Notes: generated by a model from the letters alone, not told the origin. A DNA stretch of 64,000 nucleotides from Chitinophagaceae bacterium (GCA_016786845.1 JAEUVB010000016.1:124001-188000); one strand, 5' to 3'; counted from the first letter of the stretch, positions 35,364 through 44,728 are shown. Made by a program: numbers and translations.

Positions 35364-36314
35364 ATGGAAACTTCCAATAATTTGCCGGAACCCCGTAAGG
35401 GAATGAATCCTAATATTATCTATATCAGTATCATCGCAATCTTAGCGGCAGTCTCGATTTATCTGTATGTAACGAAAAGTAAATCGGATGATAAAAATGA
35501 AGCCCTGACGAACCAAGTTGAAACGGTGAGCAATGATAAGGCCGGATTAGAGACGGAATACAATGCTGCTTTAGCCCGCCTCGATGAAATGAAGAATCAA
35601 AGTGTTCAGATGGACAGTTTATTGTCTACCAAGAGTGAGGAAGTAGAAGCTTTAAAAACGAAAATCAAAGCCATCCTGAGCGACAAAAATGCCAGTGCCG
35701 CTCAACTCAAAGAAGCCAATCGCCTGATCGGTGAATTACGCTCACGGGTTGACAGTTATCAGCAACAGATCACGGCCCTGAAGCAAGAGAATGTTCAACT
35801 CACTGAAGATAAACGTCAATTAACAGAAACAAATCAGGCCATCACCGAAGAAAAGGAAAACCTTAAAGAAGATAAAAAGCAACTTGAAAAAACTGTCGAA
35901 GAAGGATCTGTCCTGCATGCTTCAAAATTCCGTATGGAAGCGATTAATCAGAAGAAAAACCTGTTGGGCCAGGATAAAGAAAAAGGAACTGAAAAGGCTC
36001 GTAAAACAGACCTCATGCGGATTTCATTTGATTTGGACGATAACCGCATCAGTGAAAGTGGCGACAAGGTAATCTATATTTGTGTGACGGACCCTTCAGG
36101 AAGAATTTCCTCATCCGGTGCAAAATTCACCATGCCTGACGGATCTCAAAAAAATTACACAACCACCAAAACCGTCCCTTATCGTAAAGGAGAAAAGGTC
36201 TATGGGGTCACCACCGATTGGAAGCCTGCCGGAAACTTTGAACAAGGGCGTTACAAAGTCGAGCTATACCATATGGGTTATAAAATTGGTAATGAATATG
36301 TCACATTAAAATAA
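35364..36314 (+). CDS. Membrane-anchored coiled-coil protein
   Basis: The protein has 316 residues from ATG 35364. A short cytoplasmic end is followed by one helix ('IIYISIIAILAAVSIYLYV', about 17-35), a long coiled coil (about 40-195) rich in Glu, Lys and Gln heptads, and a folded C-terminal domain of about 110 residues ('KTDLMRISFDLDDNRISESG', 'VIYICVTDPSGRIS', 'GRYKVELYHMGYKIGNEYV'). The C-terminal part looks like an immunoglobulin-like sandwich. The protein probably spans the periplasm from the inner membrane. I do not know its function. rpiB follows 5 bp later. Confidence 0.8.
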   Translation: METSNNLPEPRKGMNPNIIYISIIAILAAVSIYLYVTKSKSDDKNEALTNQVETVSNDKAGLETEYNAALARLDEMKNQSVQMDSLLSTKSEEVEALKTKIKAILSDKNASAAQLKEANRLIGELRSRVDSYQQQITALKQENVQLTEDKRQLTETNQAITEEKENLKEDKKQLEKTVEEGSVLHASKFRMEAINQKKNLLGQDKEKGTEKARKTDLMRISFDLDDNRISESGDKVIYICVTDPSGRISSSGAKFTMPDGSQKNYTTTKTVPYRKGEKVYGVTTDWKPAGNFEQGRYKVELYHMGYKIGNEYVTLK

Positions 36315-36319
36315 TTAGA

Positions 36320-36760
36320 ATGTCTGCGAATATCACGCTTTCCATTGGCTGCGATCATGCCGGTTACTTATTAAAAGATGCGATCATACAACATTATGGT
36401 AATCGTTTTACCTTTATAGATCGGGGCACATCCGGACCGGATAGTGTCGATTATCCTGACTATGCGCATCCGGTAGCCCTGGATGTGGAAGAAGGCAGAG
36501 CTACATTTGGCATATTGATTTGCGGGAGTGCCAATGGTGTATGTATGACCGCCAACAAACATGCCGGCATCCGTGCTGCACTTTGCTGGAAAGCGGAAAT
36601 CGCCGAATTGGCCCGTCAGCATAATGATGCAAATATTCTATGTCTGCCCGCCCGGTTTATGACTACACAGGAAGCCTTCGATTGTGCGGATGTTTTTTTA
36701 TCGACAGCCTTTGAAGGTGGAAGACATCAAAACAGGGTGAATAAAATTGCTTGTCAGTAA
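36320..36760 (+). CDS. rpiB: Ribose-5-phosphate isomerase B
   Basis: RpiB interconverts ribose 5-phosphate and ribulose 5-phosphate in the pentose phosphate pathway. The 146-residue protein has 'IGCDHAGYLLKDAI' at the N-terminus, 'VDYPDYAHPVA' near 45, and 'LICGSANGVCMTANKHAGIR' near 70, the RpiB/LacAB signature with its cysteine base and anion hole. 'HNDANILCLPARF' near 105 completes the site. LacAB-type isomerases are alternatives but need a galactose operon, which is absent. It is co-transcribed with the coiled-coil gene. Confidence 0.94.
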   Translation: MSANITLSIGCDHAGYLLKDAIIQHYGNRFTFIDRGTSGPDSVDYPDYAHPVALDVEEGRATFGILICGSANGVCMTANKHAGIRAALCWKAEIAELARQHNDANILCLPARFMTTQEAFDCADVFLSTAFEGGRHQNRVNKIACQ

Positions 36761-36842
36761 TTACACAAGATTATATGTCGTTATAAACAGGAAAAACCTA
36801 TTCCACGAAGGAGCTGGTTGAGGAAATAATTACGCCTTCTTC

Positions 36843-37505
36843 CTAAAATTGCAACTTACTTCCAAAAGATAAATCTCCTGCGTCACCAAGACCGGGAACG
36901 ATATAGCCTTTGGCAGTGAGTTCATCATCAATATCCGCAGCCCAGATATTAAATTCCGGATAGCGACGGTGTACGGCATCGATGCCCTCGGTGCATGCAA
37001 TGGTCACCACAATATGAACCGCAGCAGGCGTTCCATATTCAAACAATTCATCCAAAGCCATAATGAGGGAGGAGCCTGTAGCCAGCATAGGATCGGCAAT
37101 GATGAGGGTCTTGCCGTTGAGATCAGGACAAGTCACATATTCCTGATTGATATTGAAACTTCCATCGGGTTTATGTTTTCGATAGGCTGCAATAAAAGCA
37201 CAATTGGAACGGTCGAATACATTGAGCATGCCTTGAAATAAGGGAAAGCCCGCCCGAAATATGGTTGCGATCACCGGATACTCAACCAGCTCCTGACCAT
37301 TGTAGATGCCCAAAGGTGTATTAACGTCCACCTGCTGAAAAGGCATGGTCTTGCTGATTTCATAAGCTATGACTTCTCCGATGCGTTCGATATTTCTTCG
37401 AAAACGCAGCCTGTCTTGTTGAATCTCCGTATTTCGAAGTTCGTTGATCCAATTGTTGACAATGGAATTCTTTTTCGCAATGTGATGTATCATTGGGTTA
37501 TGCAT
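36843..37505 (-). CDS. upp: Uracil phosphoribosyltransferase
   Basis: The salvage enzyme makes UMP from uracil and PRPP. The 220-residue protein has the PRPP-binding loop in 'TLIIADPMLATGSSL' near residue 135 and the uracil-binding end 'GYIVPGLGDAGDLSFG' near the C-terminus. 'ATIFRAGFPLFQGM' is the variant of the family's 'I.RAG....G'. Bacteroidota versions carry this longer N-terminus. A TACTTTTA box (one mismatch) lies at 37524-37531. It converges with rpiB. Confidence 0.93.
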   Translation of the reverse strand: MHNPMIHHIAKKNSIVNNWINELRNTEIQQDRLRFRRNIERIGEVIAYEISKTMPFQQVDVNTPLGIYNGQELVEYPVIATIFRAGFPLFQGMLNVFDRSNCAFIAAYRKHKPDGSFNINQEYVTCPDLNGKTLIIADPMLATGSSLIMALDELFEYGTPAAVHIVVTIACTEGIDAVHRRYPEFNIWAADIDDELTAKGYIVPGLGDAGDLSFGSKLQF

Positions 37506-37565
37506 AGGAATGTTTGACTTCTGTAAAAGTAATTGATGCCGGTGATTTTTAAAACCTGAAGTTTA

Positions 37566-38363
37566 TCATTCTTGTGCCTTCAACATTTTTAAAGAATAAA
37601 CCATGGGAATTTTATTTTCGAGATGAGGAATTCTGAATTTACCCGGTTCAAATTCTTCCGTCGGGTGAAAACATGCGTAGGGAGAATAATCATACTCTTC
37701 GAAATGTGTTAGGGTTAACTCTTTATGGAGCAAATTCCCGATCACTTCGGCCAAACCATGATTCCAACTGACGGTCTCTACGGTCACTGCTGCATCTCTG
37801 TCGGCATAAGTGCCTTCTTCGGTTTCTTCAATGGCTGCATCTTTGAAGTATCGGTATTGTACATGGGTAAAGGCATTGTCGAACATCCAAACCACAGGAT
37901 GAAATTCTGCAAAAACAAAAGATCCGCCGGGCTTGAGGTAACGACTGACGATCCCGGCCCAACGATCGAGATCGGGCAGCCAGCCTATGGTGCCATAACT
38001 CGTGAAAACCATATCGAAGGTTTCATCCAGGTGTTGTGGCAGATCATATAAATCACAAGCAATGAATCGGGCTTCAAGATTTAATTCTGTGGCCGTATCT
38101 CTTGCGATGCCGATGGCTACATCCGACAAATCTACACCGGTGACCACTGCACCCATGCGCGCTAAGGATAAAGTATCTTGTCCGAAATGACACTGCAGGT
38201 GTAAAATGCGTTTACCCTTCACATCGCCCAGTAGCGCCAGTTCAATGTCTTTCAAGGTATTTTGTCCGGCTAAAAAACTTTTATGGTCATAAAATTCGGA
38301 CTTCACATGGAGACCGGCTTTCAGGTTCCAGGCGTGTTTATTTTTGTCGATGTAGTTAGACAT
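37566..38363 (-). CDS. Class I SAM-dependent methyltransferase
   Basis: The protein has 265 residues from ATG 38363 (MSNYIDKNKHAWN); an in-frame ATG at 38399 would add 12. The Rossmann fold motifs are 'RILHLQCHFGQDTLSLARMG' (motif I, near 50), 'VTGVDLSD' (post I acidic residue) and 'DMVFTSYGTIGWL' (motif II), then 'LKPGGSFVFAEF'. It has 'HLQCHFGQDT', a variant seen in many Bacteroidota members of this family. The substrate is unknown. It stands alone. Confidence 0.88.
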   Translation of the reverse strand: MSNYIDKNKHAWNLKAGLHVKSEFYDHKSFLAGQNTLKDIELALLGDVKGKRILHLQCHFGQDTLSLARMGAVVTGVDLSDVAIGIARDTATELNLEARFIACDLYDLPQHLDETFDMVFTSYGTIGWLPDLDRWAGIVSRYLKPGGSFVFAEFHPVVWMFDNAFTHVQYRYFKDAAIEETEEGTYADRDAAVTVETVSWNHGLAEVIGNLLHKELTLTHFEEYDYSPYACFHPTEEFEPGKFRIPHLENKIPMVYSLKMLKAQE

Positions 38364-38399
38364 AAGATGGTATTTTGAGAAAAAGGTACTGCGGTGCAA

Positions 38400-38586
38400 T
38401 CGGGTTTTCTGATGTTTCCCAAATTCACTCTGAAGGGGCTTGGCTCTGAAAGCCTCTTCAGAGATTCAGTGGTCCCCGAAACGGATTTTGGGACGAACGA
38501 ATGCTTACTCGGGGGCAAAAAAAACTGCCCTGTTTCATTGACCCGACGATCAGGAAAGAACATCAGGGGTTAATCTACATGCTTGA
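38400..38586. other. Intergenic segment with two short hairpins between paaA and the methyltransferase
   Basis: CTCTGAA and TTCAGAG form a 7-bp stem at 38444-38463, and GGGCA and TGCCC form a 5-bp stem around an A-rich loop at 38513-38530. Neither is followed by a clear T-run on the minus strand, so neither is a sure terminator. No gene is seen. Confidence 0.4.
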
Positions 38587-39522
38587 TTAAGCTGCCTTTT
38601 GTTTCTTCTTTTCGGCATAAGCAACGGCGGCCTCTCTAACCCAGGCACCACGCTCATGGGCTTTTACCCGTGCATCGAGTCTCTGCTTATTGCAAGGTCC
38701 ATTTCCTTTGACCACATTCCAAAATTCATCCCAATTGATTTCACCGAAATCATAATGACCGCGTTCGGGATTCCATTTCAGGTGAGGATCGGGAAGGGTA
38801 ACCCCGAGAATTTTGGCCTGGTCGACGGTGGCATCGACGAAACGTTGACGCAATTCATCATTGGTTTGACGTTTGATCTTCCAAAGCAGACTTTTTTCAC
38901 TATTGGTACTTTCACTGTCTGAAGGTCCGAACATCATGAGGGATGGCCACCACCAACGATTCACGGATTCCTGCAGCATTTTGCGTTGCGCTTCATTACC
39001 GCGGCTCAGGGCCAGCAAAGATTCGAAGCCTTGGCGTTGATGAAAACTTTCTTCCTTGCAAATACGCACCATCGCACGTGCATAGGGCCCGTAGGATGTG
39101 CGGCAAAGCATCACCTGATTCATGATGGCAGCGCCATCGACGAGCCAACCAATGGCACCCATGTCGGCCCAGGTAAGCGTAGGGTAATTGAAGATACTGG
39201 AATATTTAGCCTTGCCGGTATGGAGCTGATCGATGAGTTCATCGCGTGTAATACCAAGGGTTTCGGCGGCAGAGTAGAGATACAATCCATGACCGGCTTC
39301 GTCTTGTACTTTGGCCAGCAATATGAGTTTGCGTCTCAGATTCGGGGCTCGGGTAATCCAATTCCCTTCAGGCAACATACCTACAATTTCGCTGTGGGCG
39401 TGTTGCGATATCTGGCGGATAAGGGTTTTACGATATTCATCCGGCATCCAGTCGCGGGCTTCTATTTTGACCTCTTCCTCGATTTTACGAAGAAAAGATG
39501 CTTCATGTTGTTCTTGTGTCAT
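38587..39522 (-). CDS. paaA: 1,2-phenylacetyl-CoA epoxidase catalytic subunit A
   Basis: PaaA is the diiron subunit that epoxidises phenylacetyl-CoA in the aerobic phenylacetate pathway. The 311-residue protein has the metal ligands in '[17 protein letters not shown]' near 90 and '[15 protein letters not shown]' near 155, the two E-x-x-H motifs, plus '[17 protein letters not shown]' typical of PaaA. It normally works with PaaB, PaaC, PaaD and PaaE, usually encoded in one operon. None of these is adjacent here, so it is either split from the rest of its cluster or acts alone. It has its own TACTTTTG promoter box. Confidence 0.94.
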   Translation of the reverse strand: MTQEQHEASFLRKIEEEVKIEARDWMPDEYRKTLIRQISQHAHSEIVGMLPEGNWITRAPNLRRKLILLAKVQDEAGHGLYLYSAAETLGITRDELIDQLHTGKAKYSSIFNYPTLTWADMGAIGWLVDGAAIMNQVMLCRTSYGPYARAMVRICKEESFHQRQGFESLLALSRGNEAQRKMLQESVNRWWWPSLMMFGPSDSESTNSEKSLLWKIKRQTNDELRQRFVDATVDQAKILGVTLPDPHLKWNPERGHYDFGEINWDEFWNVVKGNGPCNKQRLDARVKAHERGAWVREAAVAYAEKKKQKAA

Positions 39523-39539
39523 ATGCAGCGTGTGAGTAA

Positions 39540-39547
39540 CAAAAGTA
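39540..39547 (-). promoter_or_regulatory. -7 box TACTTTTG for paaA
   Basis: The minus strand reads TACTTTTG, a perfect TAnnTTTG match, 17 nt before the ATG at 39522. Confidence 0.6.
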
Positions 39548-39580
39548 ATGAAAAAATCAGGAGAAGCGTGCGTGGGATGA

Positions 39581-39611
39581 GTTTTTAGTGCTAAGTTTTT
39601 AGTGTTTAGTG
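39581..39611. repeat. Short degenerate tandem repeat GTTTTTAGTG
   Basis: GTTTTTAGTG occurs at 39581-39590 and 39595-39604, followed at once by TTTAGTG. It lies between the paaA promoter and the 3' end of the MORN gene. Confidence 0.5.
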
Positions 39612-39647
39612 AGACTATATTTCATTAGCCAATAAGGTTTTTCTATA

Positions 39648-42600
39648 TTACAACTCCCAGCCCCAATAATTGATGACCGAACTTTCTAAAGTCCCGTTGT
39701 CGGAATAATATTTACTGCTACCATGTTCGTAGCCCAAATAATACATTTCTTCTTCGACTAGAATACCTTGTTCATTAAAGGTTTTTTGAGGTCCGTTTTG
39801 TTCGTCGTCGATATAAGTAAAATGCTGATAGAGTTTTCCGTTCGGGAAATACTCTTTTTCCTCCCCATCGCGGTTACCCATTTTATAATTGACTTCGTAA
39901 TGGACTTTACCATCGGGATTGTAGAGGATACGCTTGCCATTGTATTCTCCATTTTTATAACCCGATTCTCCGGACAATTTGCCATTTTTGTAATAGGTCT
40001 TTATGGTTTCCTGTTTGGCACTGTTTTCTACAGGGATTTCCTTTTGCAAAGATCCATCCGGCATTTCATAGGTATAGCCCACCAGCCAGCCATCTACATA
40101 ATGATATTTATACATCAGTTCGCCGCTTTCGGCATACTTCGTCAACCAACCGTGGCGGTCGCCTTGCTTTTGCGGAATGGCGATATCGAGGGTGCCGTTT
40201 TCGTTGTAAAATGAATCAATGCCATTGGCTTCATCATCGGTATAGTGAAGGATGGCTTTGAGTTTGCCGCTGCGAAAATATTGTTTCCAAACGCCTTGTT
40301 TATTGCCGAAAAAATACTGCCCTTTCAAGCGAACTTTTCCATTCGGATGATAAGAGATATAGGTGCTGTCCATTTCACCATTCTTGTAAAAATACTCGGC
40401 CGATGGGTTGCCCGTTGCGAAATAGTTGGTTGCCTTTCCTTGCAGATAATTATTCACGAAATTACAGGTCCGCGTCATTTTGCCACTGGGTCCTTTATCC
40501 GTCAGGCTATTGGGCTGTCCGATTTTAATGGTATAATTGACAATAGCTGTTCCCAATGTATCATACTGTTTGAAGGATAATTCTTCACCCCGGTCGAAGC
40601 GGACCATGGAACGGATTTTACCATTGCCGGCGTAATAATATTGCGGACCGTGGTATTCGTCATCTAAAAAATATTCCTTTTCTTTCAGCGTATTAAGGTT
40701 GTCATAGGTATACCAAAAACCTTGTTTTTTGCCCTCTACAAACATCCCCTCTACAGACAAAGCGCCATTGAGATGATACTGTTTGTAAAGTCCATCGCGC
40801 TCATCATCCTTATAACTGTATTCCTCTCTCAATTTTCCATTGATATGATAGGAAGTGACTTTACCATTGGCTTTACCTTTTTCATACATGCGTACTTCCT
40901 TCTTGCTGCCATCGGCGTAATACGTGTAGTACTCTCCATTGTAATAACCATCCCGGTCGGCCACCACTTCGGATGACAATACACCAATATCATTATAGAG
41001 TTTGAGGTTATTCTTTTGCTTATCATCGACCACACTTTCGCCGGAGACTTTGCCCGTAAGTACATTGTAAAAAGTGATTTTCTTGATATGTCCTTTTTTA
41101 TAATCGGTGATGACACGTATTTGTTTGTCTTCATTGTAATCGGTGCATATCCCTTCCTGATCGCCTGCACTGTAGGTGGTCGTTCTACGGGTATTTCCGT
41201 TTTCATGGTAATAGATCGCCGGTCCATCCAGTTTTCCTTTTTTATACTGCTCTTTACCACTGATTTTTCCGTCTTCAAAATACTCGATAAATTCTCCTTC
41301 ACGTTCACCCTCAACCATTTTCCCTTTCGATTGAATTTTCCCGTTTGGATGATAGCCGGTGATATCCCCTTCGGGTTTACCTTTCTTGAACATGGTGACG
41401 GTATTGACTTTGCCATTTCGGCTATATTCCGTAACGAGGCCCTCCACGAGATCATTTACAAAAGTGATGTCATATTGTTTGCTTCCGGATTCATAATAGA
41501 TGGTCACCGGCCCATTCTTTTTGTCCAAAGTGTAGGTTTCCTCTGAAGACAAAGTTCCATTGCGATAATATTCTTTGTAGGTTTTGTCTTTCTTGCCTAA
41601 CACAAAATTGGCTTCCATTTTTTTGGTTCCCATCAGGTAATAGGTCTTGGATGGGCCATTGGCTTTACCATTGGTGAATTGACTTTCTTCTTTCAATTGA
41701 CCATTGTAATAGTAGCTGCGGAATGGGCCGTCGAGTTCCTTTCCGCGATGATTTGCTATGATAGATACCAATCCGGTCTCATGAAAATAATTCCATTCCC
41801 CCTGTAGGTTCTCTTTGTTATTATTGATGAGTTTACCGCGGGCCACCAGCTTACCACGCTCGTATACATTACCGGGTCCATTATTTGCTTCTTTACGGAG
41901 GTGACCGTTATAACCATATGCATCCAATTTTTCGGTCACCATGGTCGCCATTTTAGAGATGTCTTTATCGGCTTGTTTCACCAATTTTTGTACATCGGCC
42001 GAATTGATTCCGGATACCATGGAAATGGTCATGGCTTCAAACATTTTCTCTTTATAGATTTCACGATAAATGGGTGAATAAAAATTACCCCAAAATTCAT
42101 CGGGTCCGCCGGCTGCCGGTAGTTTGTCGAAGATCAGGTTGAGCTGACGGAACATCACTTCATCGAGCTTGGTTTGAATTTTATAGCCCTTCTCCAAAGC
42201 GATTTTAGATTTGAAATAGGTTTCCAGTTCACTGTAATTTTCTTTCAGCCAGGGGACCTCCTGACGATTATTGTATTTTTCCGTCATCTCATCGCTCAGG
42301 TTGGCTATGCTATAAAGGAGTTGTATACTTTTTGACGAGCGAGGGCTTCCCGGCGATTCGAGTAGACACATCGTAAAGCTCATCATCGCCTGTATAGGAT
42401 AACCACTTTCCATCGCGAGGAGTCCCATGAAATAATGGGAGTTATAGGCATATGGATTCAGGAGTATGGTTTTGCGGAAATAACTAAACGCCGAATCATA
42501 TTTCTTTTGGAGATATTGATTGATTCCTTTGGCGTGATAGCCGAAATAGGAATTGGGATAGCGTTCTATAATCTGATTAAAGCAGATCAGTGCAGAGTCA

Positions 42601-42941
42601 TACTTTTCTTCTTCATCGTAAATATTACCGAGTTGCAAGAGTAGATCGTGCTCGTACTCATTGGGTGTCAGGGCGAGTACTTTAAGCGTAGCCTCTTTAG
42701 CGAGAGCCAGTTGACTATCAGCACGGGCAGAGAGACCCAGTTCATACATGGCTAAAATATAGTTGGTATCATTTTCGGGTACATGCTGAAAGGCGCTTAT
42801 CGCATCTTTGTATTTCTCTTCATCATGAAGTTTAACTCCTTTACCGATCCATTCTGCCGAATTGACCATAAATACTTTTTCCTGCGCAAATGAAGGAACA
42901 AAAAACAAGAGTGTGCTTGCAAAAAGAACATAGAACTTCAT
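39648..42941 (-). CDS. Giant secreted TPR and MORN_2 (YwqK-like) repeat protein
   Basis: The 1097-residue protein starts with a signal peptide ('MKFYVLFASTLLFFVPSFA'). Residues about 30-200 are TPR units ('DSALICFNQIIERYPNSYFG'). A middle linker (about 200-365) leads to some 30 repeats from about residue 375 to the end, each of the form 'Y.nG.l..e..y..Gk.dG....Y', for example 'SYYYNGQLKEESQFTNGKAN' and 'SYHPNGKVRLKGQYFFGNKQ'. These are MORN_2/YwqK-type repeats, which build an elongated beta sheet. YwqK is annotated as an antitoxin in Bacillus, but length and secretion here argue for an envelope or surface scaffold. A smaller relative lies at 53733-54680. Confidence 0.88.
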   Translation of the reverse strand: MKFYVLFASTLLFFVPSFAQEKVFMVNSAEWIGKGVKLHDEEKYKDAISAFQHVPENDTNYILAMYELGLSARADSQLALAKEATLKVLALTPNEYEHDLLLQLGNIYDEEEKYDSALICFNQIIERYPNSYFGYHAKGINQYLQKKYDSAFSYFRKTILLNPYAYNSHYFMGLLAMESGYPIQAMMSFTMCLLESPGSPRSSKSIQLLYSIANLSDEMTEKYNNRQEVPWLKENYSELETYFKSKIALEKGYKIQTKLDEVMFRQLNLIFDKLPAAGGPDEFWGNFYSPIYREIYKEKMFEAMTISMVSGINSADVQKLVKQADKDISKMATMVTEKLDAYGYNGHLRKEANNGPGNVYERGKLVARGKLINNNKENLQGEWNYFHETGLVSIIANHRGKELDGPFRSYYYNGQLKEESQFTNGKANGPSKTYYLMGTKKMEANFVLGKKDKTYKEYYRNGTLSSEETYTLDKKNGPVTIYYESGSKQYDITFVNDLVEGLVTEYSRNGKVNTVTMFKKGKPEGDITGYHPNGKIQSKGKMVEGEREGEFIEYFEDGKISGKEQYKKGKLDGPAIYYHENGNTRRTTTYSAGDQEGICTDYNEDKQIRVITDYKKGHIKKITFYNVLTGKVSGESVVDDKQKNNLKLYNDIGVLSSEVVADRDGYYNGEYYTYYADGSKKEVRMYEKGKANGKVTSYHINGKLREEYSYKDDERDGLYKQYHLNGALSVEGMFVEGKKQGFWYTYDNLNTLKEKEYFLDDEYHGPQYYYAGNGKIRSMVRFDRGEELSFKQYDTLGTAIVNYTIKIGQPNSLTDKGPSGKMTRTCNFVNNYLQGKATNYFATGNPSAEYFYKNGEMDSTYISYHPNGKVRLKGQYFFGNKQGVWKQYFRSGKLKAILHYTDDEANGIDSFYNENGTLDIAIPQKQGDRHGWLTKYAESGELMYKYHYVDGWLVGYTYEMPDGSLQKEIPVENSAKQETIKTYYKNGKLSGESGYKNGEYNGKRILYNPDGKVHYEVNYKMGNRDGEEKEYFPNGKLYQHFTYIDDEQNGPQKTFNEQGILVEEEMYYLGYEHGSSKYYSDNGTLESSVINYWGWEL

Positions 42942-43001
42942 GAGAATGGAGGTTTAATGTGATGATTCAATCCGTAGGGGTTAAATTTACAGTCTGGCAA
43001 T

Positions 43002-43009
43002 TACTTTTG
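43002..43009 (+). promoter_or_regulatory. -7 box TACTTTTG for the LpxL-type acyltransferase gene
   Basis: TACTTTTG matches TAnnTTTG and ends 10 nt before the ATG at 43020. Confidence 0.6.
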
Positions 43010-43019
43010 CGAAAGAAAA

Positions 43020-43886
43020 ATGATGTATTATTTTGTTTATTTTCCGTTGTATTGCATTTCATTGCTGCCCTTTTGGTGCTTATACAAAATATCGGATCTG
43101 TTATTTTTTATCCTATACCGCGTCATCAAGTATCGCTATGAGGTCATTTATAATAATTTGAAACTGTCCTTTCCGGAAAAAAATGATGCGGAGTTGGCTG
43201 TGATCATTCGAAGTTATTACGCCAATTTGTGCGATAGTATTGTAGAAACCATCAAGCTCTTTTCTATTTCCAAAGAAAATTTGAATCAACGGGTCAAATG
43301 CAATTGGGACGCTTTCGATGAAATGACCAAACAGAATCGTAACGGACAAGCCTATATGTCACATCAGTTTAATTGGGAATGGGGAACGGTGATTTGTAAC
43401 TGGCGTGCCCCTCGCCGATTTACAGGATTATATATGCCTCTCAATAATAAAATTTTTGAACGATTATTTAAAACCTTAAGAAGCAGAAGCGGCACCTTAC
43501 TGATTCGTGTGCAGGACATGCAAAAGGAAATGGCAAAAGTGCAACAAGAAAAAACGCTTTGGGGTTTTATTGCCGATCAAAATCCCAGCGATCCGAAACG
43601 GGTTTCCTGGAACGACTTCCTGAATCGAAAAACCGCTTTTTTCAAAGGACCGGAGTTTGTAGCCAGACGTTATAATAACCTGGTCTACTTTGGCGAAATC
43701 ATTAAACTGAAACGCGGCTACTATGAAATTAAACTAAAACTGGCGTTCGACCAACCCCGGAACACGAATGAGGGCGACATCACTGAAGCCTATGTTCGTT
43801 TCTTGGAGGATAGCATCAAACGCCAGCCTGAGAATTGGGTTTGGTCGCATCGAAGGTGGAAACACATCTACCCTCAACATCAGTAA
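43020..43886 (+). CDS. Lipid A biosynthesis acyltransferase (LpxL/HtrB family)
   Basis: An inner-membrane enzyme that adds a secondary acyl chain to lipid A. The 288-residue protein has an N-terminal hydrophobic stretch, and the catalytic H-x4-D/E motif appears as 'MSHQFNWEWGTVICN' near residue 115. 'EKTLWGFIADQNPSDPKR' near 185 and 'FFKGPEFVARRYNN' near 215 match later conserved blocks of the family ('D.....g....FfG'). 'QPENWVWSHRRWKH' at the C-terminus is the family's usual ending. Which lipid A position it acylates is unknown. nadD follows after 170 bp. Confidence 0.92.
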   Translation: MMYYFVYFPLYCISLLPFWCLYKISDLLFFILYRVIKYRYEVIYNNLKLSFPEKNDAELAVIIRSYYANLCDSIVETIKLFSISKENLNQRVKCNWDAFDEMTKQNRNGQAYMSHQFNWEWGTVICNWRAPRRFTGLYMPLNNKIFERLFKTLRSRSGTLLIRVQDMQKEMAKVQQEKTLWGFIADQNPSDPKRVSWNDFLNRKTAFFKGPEFVARRYNNLVYFGEIIKLKRGYYEIKLKLAFDQPRNTNEGDITEAYVRFLEDSIKRQPENWVWSHRRWKHIYPQHQ

Positions 43887-44055
43887 CAAATATACTTCCA
43901 GCTTCGCGGACCAAATACTTTAGGGTGTATAAATCAATTCATGAATCAAAAGTGTAAATAAAAATTGAGAATGTCAAAGAAATTATTGTTAACGTTGTCA
44001 TCAGTGCGGCACCGCTCACTTGAATCGCGGGTAATCCTAATCTAAAACCTAAGCC

Positions 44056-44628
44056 ATGAAAATCGGTCTCTATTTCGGCAGCTTCAACCCCATACATATC
44101 GGGCACCTTATTATCGCCGGGCATGTGCTTAGCCATTGCGATGTAGATCAGGTATGGTTTGTTGTTTCGCCCCAAAATCCTTTGAAAGAAACTGCAGGCA
44201 TGCTCAATGAACAACATAGACTGCATTTGGTGCGACAAGCCATCGAACAGGAACCGAAGTTCAGAGCCAGCAATATTGAGTTTTCATTACCTCGGCCAAG
44301 TTTTACCATAGACACCATGACCCATCTCGCTGAAAAATATCCAAAGCATCAGTTCTCTATCATCATGGGGAGTGATAGTTTTCAGAATATTAAACGGTGG
44401 AAAAATTATCAGACCTTACTTGAATTATATCCCATCATCCTTTATCAGCGTCCGGGTCATGAACCGGATTTAAGTCTGAGTTCCAAAATCGAAGTGGTGA
44501 AGGCGCCCCTCCTGGATATTTCATCGACTTATATCCGCGGACAAATTCGCGAGAAACGTTCGATTCGTTTTCTGGTACCGGAAATTGTGATGGAAGAAAT
44601 ACTGGCCAACGGATATTATAAATCGTAA
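44056..44628 (+). CDS. nadD: Nicotinate-nucleotide adenylyltransferase
   Basis: NadD joins ATP and nicotinate mononucleotide in NAD synthesis. The 190-residue protein has 'YFGSFNPIHIGHLIIAG' at the N-terminus (the H-x-G-H adenylyltransferase motif), 'FVVSPQNPLKE', 'SIIMGSDSFQNIKRWKNY' near 105, and 'DISSTYIRGQI' near 160 (the I-S-S-T-x-I-R motif). No clear promoter box is seen directly upstream, so it may be read through from the acyltransferase gene. It converges with an AraC gene across a GC-rich palindromic segment. Confidence 0.95.
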   Translation: MKIGLYFGSFNPIHIGHLIIAGHVLSHCDVDQVWFVVSPQNPLKETAGMLNEQHRLHLVRQAIEQEPKFRASNIEFSLPRPSFTIDTMTHLAEKYPKHQFSIIMGSDSFQNIKRWKNYQTLLELYPIILYQRPGHEPDLSLSSKIEVVKAPLLDISSTYIRGQIREKRSIRFLVPEIVMEEILANGYYKS

Positions 44629-44696
44629 TCATTTTTTGGATCCATGATGGTTATGCCCCCGAGTAGCCACTTGTCATCCGGACTTCTCGTGCGGGG

Positions 44697-44710
44697 ACCC
44701 TCCGGAGGGT
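44697..44710. repeat. Perfect 14-bp GC-rich palindrome
   Basis: ACCCTCCGGAGGGT is self-complementary. It lies between the converging nadD and AraC genes in a segment (about 44655-44720) that is visibly richer in G and C than its surroundings. It has no T-run and so is not a standard terminator. Confidence 0.5.
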
Positions 44711-44728
44711 TCGGTTCCTATCTGCGCA

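Noticed and set aside
38321..38563. 80-residue minus-strand open frame between paaA and the methyltransferase
   Set aside because: It overlaps the start of the methyltransferase gene out of frame and shows no recognisable pattern.
40829..41455. 208-residue same-strand open frame inside the giant MORN gene
   Set aside because: It is a shifted-frame reading of the repeats; the main frame holds the signal peptide and repeat pattern throughout.
43939..44238. 99-residue minus-strand open frame over the start of nadD
   Set aside because: It is antisense to the conserved NadD N-terminus and lacks protein features.
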